Source of the DNA: Herpomyces periplanetae
Taxonomy: Eukaryota; Ascomycota; Laboulbeniomycetes; Herpomycetales; Herpomycetaceae
Direction: 5' to 3'
DNA length: 64,000 bases
Assembly (NCBI GenBank): GCA_009733715.1
Contig: WMKJ01000027.1
Coordinates: 1 to 64,000 of the forward strand
Shown here: in pieces, positions 1 through 10,147 of the stretch
Layout of the letters: each line of letters opens with the position of its first letter
Position numbering within the stretch: the stretch's first letter is position 1
The notes under the pieces: model-generated
Database searches by the model: none
The model's input: the letters and a program-made list of their open reading frames with translations, nothing else
Told to the model about the DNA's origin: nothing
Position numbers and translations under genes: made by a program

Positions 1-762
1 TCGTTAAAGCAAACGTGTACTGATATGGGCTTCAAAATTTCACTGGCACCTGCCTTAACTACATTTAGCGTTAAATCGCAAAGTGAACCAACTTCCGCAT
101 CGCTTGAATTAATTAGTGAATATCAATCGGTAGATGGATTTGTCAACTGGCAAGCTTGGCCTTATAATACCGGGTCTAAACTTTCTACGGCACCGGATTT
201 AGCCTTCCAATCAGCTCTACGAAATTCTTCTCGTTCAGGACCATTTGTCATGTCAGTTTCACCATGGCAATTTAAAGATCTTAACGGAGATAGCTGGGTT
301 GAATATTCAGATGATCTTTTTGCGTATCGATGGAGAGATGCAATTAGTACAGTCAAGCCAGATATGATAGAAATTCTAACGTGGAATGATTTTGCTGAAT
401 CTTCCTATATTGCAAATTTGCCTCAGTCCAATGAAACGGGTCCCGGTAGCGTTCAATTATTTGGACAAGGAGTTTATGTGTATAAAATGTCACACACGGC
501 GTGGCGGACTATGGCAGCTTATTACATTCGATGGTTTAAAGACCAAAGTCCCCCTACAGTGCAATCGGATCATATTGTAGCTTGGTCACGAACACATCCT
601 AAAGATTCATCCTTACCCGGAGTTCGAAATGCAGCTTTCGTTAAGGATAATCTAATGGTTTGGGCTATAAGTGCCTCAGCTGGTGCAGTACTTGAAGTTC
701 GTATGGGTGAAAAAGCTAAACCCGTGCAATTTACGTTGGAACAAGCTTCAAGCCAAATATGA
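1..762 (+). CDS. Glycoside hydrolase family 71 endo-alpha-1,3-glucanase, 3' part
   Basis: C-terminal part of a fungal GH71 enzyme (mutanase), a family that cuts alpha-1,3-glucan of fungal cell walls and is normally secreted. The frame is open from base 1, so the N-terminus and any signal peptide lie left of the window; the ATG at 25 is internal. About 253 residues are visible. Family hallmarks are the MSVSPWQF stretch, the YSDDLFAYRWRDAI segment, and the block KPDMIEILTWNDFAESSYI, which in GH71 carries conserved active-site acidic residues. A second block, AAYYIRWFKDQSPP, precedes a beta-rich tail with a WAISASAGA segment typical of these C-termini. The stop is TGA at 760-762. No intron is seen in this part. 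It could be a cell-separation glucanase or a mycoparasitism-type enzyme; the missing N-terminus would decide. Confidence 0.87.
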   Translation, partial: SLKQTCTDMGFKISLAPALTTFSVKSQSEPTSASLELISEYQSVDGFVNWQAWPYNTGSKLSTAPDLAFQSALRNSSRSGPFVMSVSPWQFKDLNGDSWVEYSDDLFAYRWRDAISTVKPDMIEILTWNDFAESSYIANLPQSNETGPGSVQLFGQGVYVYKMSHTAWRTMAAYYIRWFKDQSPPTVQSDHIVAWSRTHPKDSSLPGVRNAAFVKDNLMVWAISASAGAVLEVRMGEKAKPVQFTLEQASSQI

Positions 763-2545
763 AGTGAAGGGAGAGTATGATACAATGACGAAAATGTAGG
801 GAATGCTGAGATTTAAAGAATAAGAAAAGGGGAAGGGATAAATAAATAGTATGGCGATGTTTGAAATATCTTATCGAAAAGGAGTGCGGGTGACTTGATA
901 CTTATACGGCGAGATTAAACGTTAGAATACCGCACATTGATATAGTGAACGGACGTGTAAGATGAGGTGAAAATAAATGTATTTTTTTTTAGTAACTGTT
1001 AAACCTGAAATTGTGGAGTTGTCAGTAAGAACAACGATGACGACGACAACAATCGTGATAATATCCTCCGGGGAGCATGATTTGCGCTGAGCTCGTTGTT
1101 TTATGAAACAACGGGAAAATTGTAGATATTCTGGGACTTGTAGACACCGCTTTGCCGTACACTAGGGTGAAAGTTGTTCGGAGATTGGATTTACGCAAGC
1201 CCATTCAGTCTTACATGTTACCGTTAATCGGGAACATTCAGATGCATCGTTCATGTCAAATCAAAGGGGATCCATCTATTTCGATTGTGTATTGCGATAA
1301 GCTTACAAAACTGTTTCCGATAAAATATCATGTTAACAGGCTTTACACGATAAAGTTAATGATGAATTTAATATCCAGAATAAACGTAACCACACTACTG
1401 TTTCTGCATAGTTTTTGATTAAACGGCCAGACCGTTCATCAGAATTGTTAAACGGATAATCAAGAATCTGTTTCCACAAAAACTTCAGGCTTGCGTGCGG
1501 ACTTGCTTGAAAAATTCAAGGTCCGAAATAGTATCATCGGACTTGAATTCACATACGGACATAATATTCCGAGATGCCTGGTTCCGCTAGAACCTACCGA
1601 ATTCTATTTTGATCCGTATCTTGATCCTTACCTTTAAACTATAGTAAAATATGGATCCAAGTCCTTCAAGTCCGAGTCCGTATAAGATGCCCGCTTCGTA
1701 AACTCATCTATTTATGGAATTAAATATGTAAAATATTCTGGTGATACTCTAGACCTGTTAGGCCTGTAGATATGCATTAAAACATTCTGAATCTAACCAA
1801 ACCCCAATAAACGGTACATGATATCTACACACTTGTCTACTATACCCCGTGTGTTTTCTGGCATACCGTTGAACCGTACAAAGACCTCTGGAACTCGGTG
1901 ACTCTTGAATTATACTTCTTCCGTCAGCTACGGTAAAATGGTACTGTGGCAAAGGTAAAAAGGTACGCTAAGATGTCAGCATTATTGATCTATATGAGGC
2001 CCGATATGTCGAAAGGACGGCGAGAGGTAAACACTATTTATTGTAGAAACTAAACGTTCCAAGTAGCTAATTAACAAATCATACACTATAATGATTGGAA
2101 TATTGTGTAGTAGATAACTGGGTGGTTAATTACATGATAATCTGGTATTTGAGGGGAAATGTATGCATCGACGATCAAAGAACGTTTTCACCAACTACAA
2201 CGAAACAAGCACGCGCTAGGATGTATGCAAAACGACAATGATGAACTGGAAAGAGAAAGTCGAGCGCACGTGTACATACACTGAAACAGAAAGGGATAGA
2301 GACTGAAGATATTAAATTGGAGGCGGAGAGTAACTCTCGCGCGCCTCCACTAAACAATCTAACCAATAAATGATTCAAGTAGAGAAAAATATGACCAGTG
2401 CACCGGGTTGTATAAAACTTGGGTTAGAGAGATTAAGCCAGCAAATATGCAAGGACGGTTAGTGCATGAAAAAGCAAAACAACCCAAAGCAGAGAAACAC
2501 AACGTAACTATATAATCGTCGTAGAATGCCTGACAAGTGTTTTGA
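763..2545. other. Intergenic, no gene recognised
   Basis: Between the converging ends of the GH71 gene and the 1141-codon gene. Only short frames without family resemblance occur on either strand. It contains a cluster of inverted repeats at about 1498-1690 (listed separately). I see no tRNA-like cloverleaf or transposon ends. Confidence 0.6.
1498..1690. repeat. Cluster of short inverted repeats around CGGACTTGAA
   Basis: At 1498-1525 the sequence CGGAC-TTG-CTTGAA-AAA-TTCAAG-GTCCG can fold into an 11-bp stem with a 3-base bulge and a 3-base loop. The related word CGGACTTGAA recurs at about 1538 and its exact inverse TTCAAGTCCG at about 1665. ATACGGAC at about 1553 is mirrored by GTCCGTAT at about 1675. 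A further small palindrome GGTTC..GAACC lies at about 1580. No coding frame covers it. It could be a remnant of a small non-autonomous element or a 3'-processing structure; no terminal duplication was found. Confidence 0.4.
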
Positions 2546-5500
2546 TTAAATCAAGTTTGACTGGGTATGGGGACGAGGGAGAGTGTGACCAGATGGTCGA
2601 CGGCGATGGAATTTTGACGAAAATGAAGTATCGCCCTGCTGAGATGGTCTACGATAATTAGAACTGCTGAGACTGTTTCCGGAATAGTGATGATTATGTC
2701 GAGCCGCACTGAGTAAAATTTCATGACGTTTAGCCTCCAGCATGCGAACAACTGGTTCAACAAAGAAATTCGAACGTGATGATCTATCACTTGGTAAGTT
2801 CCACTTTGTCCAACCTTTACATTTTGCCTCAGTTAATCCCCGAGGAACTGATAATGATGATATCGTGTACACGGGAAACAAACCCAAGGAAAGGATATGA
2901 TAGCGAAATTCATGGATAAGAGCTGACGGCTCGATACGAATCGATCGAAGATTAATCGAATCAAAAACCCCAAACTTAAACGCTGTATCAAAATCAGTAA
3001 TACCACTCTGTAACAGAACCCCAAAGCAGTTCCATAACTCCAGCATGTCGCGCAATTGGTCCATGGTTAAGCCAAAAGGGTAATTATTGCCACGACTAAA
3101 CGATGGCAAGTAATCAAAATTCGGCGAACGTTGTCCATTTAGCCAGGCAAGCTGTGCCGGAATATCTCGTTGCAATGTATCACTTTCCCCAAACAAGCGG
3201 CAGAAATTCCATATTCGCCAAAACGCACTATCGATGTTACGAGCGTAAACATTACTTGGGCGCTGAAATGGTGATGTACTATGGGCCAACGCAGTAATGC
3301 TTGTAGGGCGGAGAAAAGCTTTACAGCGCTCGAGAAGTAGTTGTTTCAACGAAAGAACTACGTAAGAATCGTGCAAATATAATCGCATATAAGTTGTCGC
3401 ATTATTGATCCATGCTGAACGTGACGCAGCAAAAGGCAGCGGGGATTGGGACGCTGAATTCGATGATGATGATGCAATGGAATTTGAAGACGACGACAAC
3501 TCGTCTTCCCCTTCTCCAAAGTATGAACCAAAGTTATTTTGACTTGTCGAGCTGTATTTATCAGTATCTCGAAGCTTTCTAGTATTCGAGATGGATCTCT
3601 TTTGTGACATTGATCCACGGGCAAATGATGAAACGGCAGAGCCTTGCTGGCAAAGACGAACATCCCGTAACGTTAACGTCTCAAAATATTCCCAAGCTGC
3701 TTGTTCCTGAGTACGTAACACTTGTCGAATCAGATACAGTTCATAACGTTTAAAAACTTGATAGAATCCTCGATTAATTAGCGCTGCGTTAAATAAATCT
3801 TGCAGGCAATGTAAACTGGACAAAATGCACTTCAAAATTCTATCAGCAGCATCCGTCGAAACGCCAAATTTAGGTACTGGATGCGAATGATTCCTTGACA
3901 TGTTTCGAGATTGTCGCAGCGACGGTTCTTGATGATACTGTTTTCCCGGCACGATCGCTGAACGCATCTGATACAGCTGCTGGCCTGTCTGTATTTGACT
4001 TTTCACTCTTGAATTTGGAAGACAAGGTTGTGATGGACAAGCCCTCACAGTTCGTTCTCCCCGTCCCAATGTTTCACACGATCTCGTAGTCTTTTTCAAT
4101 TTATCAAAATCCCGAGATACTTTACGTTCAATTTCCGACAAGTGCTTTTCAAGTTGAATTTCTGCTTCACTTAACGTCGGTGATGGATCTCTGTTCATCG
4201 AACTTTTATCAAACGCCGAACTATTCATTTCATTTCGCGAAACCTCCGATGGTTGTTTACCATGGGTTTCTTCCAAATTAATTCGAGGTAAGGGTTTCAT
4301 TAAGGACGCTTTTTTCTCAGCAACAGTCAAAGATTTATTCACAACCGATCGTAATCCTCTTTCGGTTATTTCAATCACTGATTCTCGGTATGATGATGAC
4401 GGTACAGACAACTCTTCCTTTTCTCCTTTGCTCATCGTACTGTTTTCACGTTCCTTGTCGTTTGGACCAACATATTGTTCTTTCACTTCTCCGAATTGCT
4501 TAAAATCACTAACTCGCGGCGACCGAATCGAGTAAGCTACGCTAGCTGTACGACACAATGTATCCCTCCACCAAACAAATCTGTTACCCGGTGGGGTGTC
4601 GTCCACACTTGTCAATGAACTGCAGCGACTATAATTCGAAACTGAAGCACATTCTTCATCATCCTCCGATTTTGACTCAGTAGAAATTGACATAACACTC
4701 TGACCAGTTGAACACGAACGTCCGTGAAGTGTGGGTGGTGTAGGCGGTAAACTTGTTGGTGCATGAAAAACTCCGTCCTCCAGCTCTGAAAACGTCAAAC
4801 TATCATGACGATGCATAAACATTGCTACGTCCAATCCCGTTAAATTCTTGATCCCTCTAGTCGACAGGGTCAATTGTTGATTTGGGGGTATACGTGAACC
4901 GCTAATTACTTGTAAAGCTTGTCCCAGTGGAGTTGGTGGCAAAGCTGATAACGGAGCTGGTCGTGCTGGCGGCAAATGTTGTTTTGGCGCATGTCTTCCG
5001 TTCGGCGGCGCAGGTAATGGTTGCGATGGTGGTAAGGGGAATAATGATACCTTATTAACCCAATGCGATCCACTATTCTTGACAACTTTATCATCATATT
5101 TACCAATTTTTTCAGATGTCATACTCGTATCAAACCTCACCGAATGTGATATCGTATTACTGACATTATTGGCTTTGGTATTATTCGTTGTTCCGACTCC
5201 TCCGGCAGGTGTCGCCGCCTCCGTAGCCGCTGTAAAACCTCCTCCAGAAGTTTCGGTCGTTGCCGAAGCCTTCGTAAACGTTCCCGATAATATGGTATTT
5301 CGGCGCCTTCGTTGCGGAAGTTCACGATTCTCCTGTCCTACAAACTCATCTCCATTTGTTGACTCTTTGCCCCACACTCCCGGTAAAAATCTCGACATGG
5401 GTGAGCCAGACGGGCCTACATATTCACTTGCCGTATCTCTTGATTTATGGTGGCCGTTTAAACTTAACGACATATTCCTAGGGCGTGACCGCGGTATAGA

Positions 5501-5971
5501 ATCACTAGGTGACGGCGATTTTGGCGGTAGAGGTAAGGGATGCGCATATAAACTGCAGGGAGACTGTGTTAAAGACATCGTACCATGCATATACGTAGCA
5601 GGTAAGACGGGCCATTCTGACACACCGCTAGTGTGATCCTCTGAATTCAGCCGTGCAGGACTTTTCTTCCGATTGTCATGAGATTTTCGCCCTCGTAACA
5701 CTGAGGAATCTGGGCACAATGATGATGATGAGCGACGTGTTGAACTAGTAGTCGTTGATGTACACGGAGAAGCGAGTGCCACTTTGCTACTAAACTTCTT
5801 TCGCAATAGTCGTGGACTCGAGTTAGTGGTCGCCGAAATACCATCACTTCCCCCCAGACTTAAACTACCGCCAAAACTACTTTTAATCTTCAAGTGTGAC
5901 GGTCGTGAAGGAAATGAAGTGAATCGGCTTGACTTAGCAAGCGAAATTGTTTTTTCGCATGTTGTATCCAT
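2546..5971 (-). CDS. Conserved fungal protein of unknown function (1141 aa, WRIW / ELWNCFGVLLQ family)
   Basis: Single-exon gene starting at ATG 5971. Residues 1 to about 640 are low complexity: Ser/Thr-rich with basic patches, a Pro-rich segment near residues 315-350 (PLPPSQPLPAPP, LPPTPLGQ) and a Thr/Ala/Gly run near 240-265. The C-terminal third is ordered: a helical stretch (ILKCILSSLHCLQDLF, then FKRYELYLIRQVLRTQEQAAW), then SAFWRIWNFCRLFG, DIPAQLAWLNG, and LRDMLELWNCFGVLLQSG, and it ends in a basic His/Arg/Ser tail. I recall the pairing of WRIW..FCR.FG with the ELWNC.GVLLQ block from an uncharacterised protein conserved in filamentous ascomycetes; I know of no assigned function. No transmembrane segment, signal peptide or catalytic motif is visible. 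The Ser/Pro-rich N-terminus suggests heavy phosphorylation or a scaffold role (inference). It converges on the GH71 gene. Confidence 0.8.
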   Translation of the reverse strand: MDTTCEKTISLAKSSRFTSFPSRPSHLKIKSSFGGSLSLGGSDGISATTNSSPRLLRKKFSSKVALASPCTSTTTSSTRRSSSSLCPDSSVLRGRKSHDNRKKSPARLNSEDHTSGVSEWPVLPATYMHGTMSLTQSPCSLYAHPLPLPPKSPSPSDSIPRSRPRNMSLSLNGHHKSRDTASEYVGPSGSPMSRFLPGVWGKESTNGDEFVGQENRELPQRRRRNTILSGTFTKASATTETSGGGFTAATEAATPAGGVGTTNNTKANNVSNTISHSVRFDTSMTSEKIGKYDDKVVKNSGSHWVNKVSLFPLPPSQPLPAPPNGRHAPKQHLPPARPAPLSALPPTPLGQALQVISGSRIPPNQQLTLSTRGIKNLTGLDVAMFMHRHDSLTFSELEDGVFHAPTSLPPTPPTLHGRSCSTGQSVMSISTESKSEDDEECASVSNYSRCSSLTSVDDTPPGNRFVWWRDTLCRTASVAYSIRSPRVSDFKQFGEVKEQYVGPNDKERENSTMSKGEKEELSVPSSSYRESVIEITERGLRSVVNKSLTVAEKKASLMKPLPRINLEETHGKQPSEVSRNEMNSSAFDKSSMNRDPSPTLSEAEIQLEKHLSEIERKVSRDFDKLKKTTRSCETLGRGERTVRACPSQPCLPNSRVKSQIQTGQQLYQMRSAIVPGKQYHQEPSLRQSRNMSRNHSHPVPKFGVSTDAADRILKCILSSLHCLQDLFNAALINRGFYQVFKRYELYLIRQVLRTQEQAAWEYFETLTLRDVRLCQQGSAVSSFARGSMSQKRSISNTRKLRDTDKYSSTSQNNFGSYFGEGEDELSSSSNSIASSSSNSASQSPLPFAASRSAWINNATTYMRLYLHDSYVVLSLKQLLLERCKAFLRPTSITALAHSTSPFQRPSNVYARNIDSAFWRIWNFCRLFGESDTLQRDIPAQLAWLNGQRSPNFDYLPSFSRGNNYPFGLTMDQLRDMLELWNCFGVLLQSGITDFDTAFKFGVFDSINLRSIRIEPSALIHEFRYHILSLGLFPVYTISSLSVPRGLTEAKCKGWTKWNLPSDRSSRSNFFVEPVVRMLEAKRHEILLSAARHNHHYSGNSLSSSNYRRPSQQGDTSFSSKFHRRRPSGHTLPRPHTQSNLI

Positions 5972-7793
5972 TTAATAACAACACAATTTTAGAGCATGCT
6001 CTCTTGTGACAAAGAGTAAAATTTTGCGATATTCTCAGGCCTGCTTCCTCTTACACAAGACTGTAGGAATTGTTCAAGCGTATATATAACCTCTCTGACT
6101 TGGGGTGGAAAACACTATCAGTTGGCTCATTTATCGCAGGATAACGCAGAATATGATTGGCGTCAGCGACTAGGAGCAGACAACTTTAGTTAACAAAACG
6201 TGAAAGTAACAATAATTTCCGACTTTGTGGGTGACGTTAAAGATGTTTGTAAGTAGTAATGGGAAAGAATCAAAACTCGTGGTAAGTGCATGAAACTTCG
6301 AATAAAAAAAACCTCTACAACGAGATACTAGAAGGGTTCCGATAAGGTTATATACCCACGCCGGACAATGATGAACCGTATCGAAGGAACAAATACAGAA
6401 AGGTAAAGCATGTGGGGCAATGTGAAGTGCGAAAAGGCGGTTAAGCCCTTAATTTAGAATGGGTAGTCTAACAATTGCATAAATCAATCAATTCTGGCCA
6501 TAAAACTTGTGTAATGAACGATGGAACTAAAAGTGCAACTTTAAGCGTCTGAGCGGACGACAATATTTGTGCGGGATTGGACTATTTTAATTCGTCAACA
6601 AATTAAGGTATTCCAAGGAGTTATGAAAAAGTCAGTGAAGCAGTTGTTCACAGAGAAACAAATTGTAGTAGTAAAATTCTACCGGATTCACTGGTATGGC
6701 GATAAAACGGAATTCTTGCACGAACTGATATGTAGGAGGGTGATATGAAAGGAAACTTTGAGAGTACGTGTTGGCTGTGCAAGCAGTACGGGTTGAAGAT
6801 CCTTGTTCGATACGCAAAGTTTGGGCAACAGTTAAGTGAGGCTTACCCCGAGAGCCTAGCGGTGATGAAACCCAAAAAACTACCCCGGTTAACACCCTAC
6901 ATTATTCAAAACCACGGGGCAAACCCTCAAGAGGTTAGGTCTTTGAGCATTATAAAATATTGAAGAGATGAATATAAGCGAATTAATTTTGATAAATGAG
7001 GAGAAGGAAGAATAAGCCTGCAGAAAGAGAATTGGTTTAAGCAAAAGGATTAATGTGATAAAAAGGGAAAAAAGCATCATTTGTTAGAAAGAAAAAAGCA
7101 GTAGGGGAAGAATTTTATGCGATGAAGAAGGGAGATAGAATGAGTCAAGTAATGAAAATCTGGTGCAAGGGAAAGAAGAAAATAAAGGCTGTATGAACGT
7201 TTGGGAGGAACGGTTCGAAAAGACAGGGTTATATTATCCGTAGTCCGGGGATAAGAATCGAAGATGTACGGACAGCCAACATCTTAAAGTCAGTATTATT
7301 ATTATGAAGAGATTTAATGCCAACTAGATGTATCTAAAGAGCAATTATCGTTGAGTTTGCGTACTCCGAAAATGTGATTCAGGTAGTTCCGCGTTTAACA
7401 ACTGATCGTGTCGATTGTTGGGTCCATGTTAAAAATTGACCATTAATGGGATGTTAGGGTAAATTTTCACGAATCCGTTTCAAGCAATAGAGAGATCCAC
7501 CTTCAGACATGTAGAGTCCACCAGAGAATCTTGTAACGATGAAACCAAATTAGCATATAAATGATTCACTCGAACCATATTAAGACCTATATTAGAACTC
7601 ATCACTCCAAACAGGATGATCATTGAACAAGGTATACAAGATAAAAAACCCCAAAAATCCTTTCACCATATTTCGCGCCAGTAAAATGAACAAAGCTGTA
7701 AAAATGTTTCCAAGCACAATTCATCCACAATTGTGATCAAAAGAATCTTAAAATTCCCTCCTCCGCTCCCGTTCGTCGATTTTTATTTCGTGC

Positions 7794-7801
7794 ATCACGT
7801 G
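7794..7801 (+). promoter_or_regulatory. RTCACGTG E-box (bHLH, Cbf1-like)
   Basis: Reads ATCACGTG, the core bound by Cbf1-type bHLH factors in fungi. It lies in the GC-rich island and about 1.8 kb upstream of the nearest annotated start, so the target gene is unclear. Confidence 0.3.
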
Positions 7802-7824
7802 CCTCCCTTTCGCTTCCATTACAT

Positions 7825-7858
7825 AAGCCTCCTCCACGGGACTGACTAGTGGAGGCTT
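7825..7858. repeat. Inverted repeat, 9-bp stem
   Basis: AAGCCTCC(TC)CA at the left pairs with TGGAGGCTT at the right across a roughly 13-base loop. It lies between the ATCACGTG and TGACGTCA elements, in non-coding DNA. Confidence 0.4.
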
Positions 7859-7913
7859 GGAGCCGGGCGGATTAATTATAGTGCGAGCCGAGGTGAGGAG
7901 GTAGTAGGGGGTA

Positions 7914-7921
7914 TGACGTCA
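7914..7921. promoter_or_regulatory. TGACGTCA palindrome (CRE/ATF site)
   Basis: A perfect 8-bp CRE palindrome, the binding site of Atf1/Sko1-type bZIP factors in fungi. A second perfect copy lies at 24667-24674. Binding is inferred from sequence only. Confidence 0.35.
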
Positions 7922-9014
7922 GCCTACAATGTAGGGGGTTTTTGCGAGTGCGGGAGTTGAACATTTTTCGGTTTTCCAAGTACTTTAAGCTTGCTTCTGT
8001 ACATATTTCATATAATATTCGACGGCTAATCCATACTAAACTATTTATGCTTCGCTCGGGTGTACATTATTATTTCTACGGGCTTACACCAACATTTTAT
8101 GTGTACCAAAAATACTAATCCGTCTACTACTCTTCCCTTAGTTTCACCATACGGGAAAACGGAACGCTTTCTCGTGTAAGTATATTACACGGATTATTAT
8201 ATATTCAAAATTACCTTCAATATACAGAATGTTTAATGGTAAATGGAAACACTGTATACAACTTCGCACTCGATTTATCTTATTACTATGATGCTAAGCT
8301 CACAGTAAAAATCGATTATTTTATAAGACATTTGACGAATATTGGCACTTCCTTAAACTCATGCACCATCTCATAATTAACCACCCTCTTCCTGTCCCAC
8401 GTAAACCCTAACAAAGTAATTCTAACATTATAAAATAACTACTACCCATATCAGTAGGATTGCAGTCAACTTCAAGCTTCTAATCACAATAACCCACACA
8501 AGAGACCTTGATAAACAACATTACCAAAAGCTCATACAAAATCCTTCAAAACACGATAATCGGGCTTTTTGCGTTGTGCCAATACTCTCATAATAGCTAG
8601 TCAAAAGGTTGCGCGACGATCGCAGTGAGAAAAAAACCCCTCCCTCTTCTTTGTCGCATTTAAGCAGTTACATCTCCTTTTTCCAAAGTTGATAAATCTA
8701 AAATTATCGAATCTAATCAATAACAGTAACACTTCATGTACTCCTTAATCCAAATCATCTCCGAATTGGCGCTAGCATGTTGCATGTCCATTCTCCCTAG
8801 ACTATAATCCACCAATACAAAAATCCTCATATATCCGGGGCCGTGCAGTGCAGCAGAGTACGGAATGCGAAACTGCGTTACAACACAGCCTGCATCAGCA
8901 GTATATTTATCGCATACGCATGCATACGGGAATGAACAACCATCTGGACATGTTTCGACTAATAATATACGGAAAACTAGTATGGGATCTGCTATCTAAA
9001 GTTAATCCATTCAT

Positions 9015-10147
9015 TTATTTGTTAAAAGCTGATGGATATATCGGTCCATTGTCCATTGCAGAACTATTATTCGTTATCATACCCGTTCCTCCCCCTCCGT
9101 GTGCCGTCCCAATCCGCAAGCTAGATGGCAAATTTTGATCTCGGGTATACGTCTGGCCCGTATAATCACCGATTCCCGTGCCAGTATAGTTTCTAGGCTC
9201 TAATGTCGAATTCGAAAACTGAGGGGTCCCAATACCATTATTACCCATATTGTAAATTGACCCACTATCGACATTATTCATCGGTATGCCACTTTCATGA
9301 TACCCGCCTCCACCAGTTCCTTGAGACTGTTTGTAATAGTTCCCTCCGTTTTGCATATTAGGGATGTAGTTGCCCGGTTGTGATAGTCCAGTACTATATT
9401 CTTGATAGCCATTCCCAAATTGTCCGCCATTTCCTACCACAGTAGCGGGCATAGACATAGCCGATGGAGTGTAGGATGAAATATGATCGTATGAATTAAT
9501 ATTTTTAATGTCAGTATCAGATGTGGTTATTTCGACTCTTCTAGTTTGTGCCGAATCCCAACTGGGCATTAACGGAAGGGAATCCTCCCGAACGGGTTCC
9601 CTAGATGCATCAAATATGGCAGTCTGTGGTCCAGTTGAAGGATACGTAGACTGCTGCAAATTGGGTTGGTAGTACTGAGGAGTTGGTGGCTGTGGTGGAA
9701 TAAATGCATTCTTCTCTTTATATTGTTTGGACCGCCGTGGCGACGGGCAGCATGCATTGCAGCACGCAAAACATCCGCAACAGCATTCTAGACCACAGCA
9801 GCAACACCTGACAATACATATTGTAATCGAAAGTACTATTAAAGATGCTAGGATAATACCAGCGATGACAGACCATCTGTTTTGATAGGGTTAGCGAAAT
9901 AAACCCTTAAAAAAAATGACAGTATCAACATATTCGTCATAAACGTGAATTTATCAGTGACAGAACGGGATCTTAAAGATACCACTCACTTGCAATATGA
10001 GCGGGTCATACATTTGTCCCAACTCGAGAAAGTGTCTCGTGCCTCATCGATAGCACTTCTGGCCTGTGATAACGTACTTCCTAATCCAGCAAAATCGTTT
10101 ATCGTTTTGTTCAACGGTTCCGCCCGGGAGAAGAGTAGAATAGACAT
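9015..10147 (-). CDS. Cys-ladder single-pass membrane protein, fungal family
   Basis: Exons 9990-10147 and 9015-9876; the intron has a GTGAGT donor and CAG acceptor. ATG 10147 gives an N-terminal helix with conserved-looking FSSWDKCMTRSYCK just before the splice. The first residues after the splice are WSVIAGIILASLIVLSITI, one hydrophobic span, followed at once by a juxtamembrane cysteine ladder (CIVRCCCCGLECCCGC and more, about 13 Cys in 30 residues). The rest is a disordered cytoplasmic tail rich in Asn, Gly, Tyr and Pro (PPQPPTPQYYQP, GGGGYHESG). I recall this plan (SSWD.C...YC-K-W, TM, Cys ladder, Pro/Tyr tail) from uncharacterised plasma-membrane proteins of ascomycetes. The cysteines are plausible palmitoylation sites (inference). 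Length is about 339 residues. The splice joins codon AA|A cleanly and restores one frame. Confidence 0.85.

Larger units (their letters stand above)
5972..9014. other. Intergenic, 3 kb, with one GC-rich promoter-like island
   Basis: Upstream region of the 1141-codon gene and downstream of the Cys-rich membrane-protein gene; both genes are on the minus strand. No reading frame here has family resemblance. Most of it is AT-rich, but about 7750-7960 is GC-richer and holds an ATCACGTG box, a hairpin and a TGACGTCA palindrome (listed separately). Nothing else recognised. Confidence 0.6.

Noticed and set aside
5079-5636. 185-codon plus-strand frame inside the 1141-codon gene
   Set aside because: Antisense to the long minus-strand gene; Ser/Pro-rich codons on one strand create such open frames on the other.
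8848-9138. 96-codon plus-strand frame at the 3' end of the Cys-ladder gene
   Set aside because: It runs antisense into that gene and has no family resemblance.
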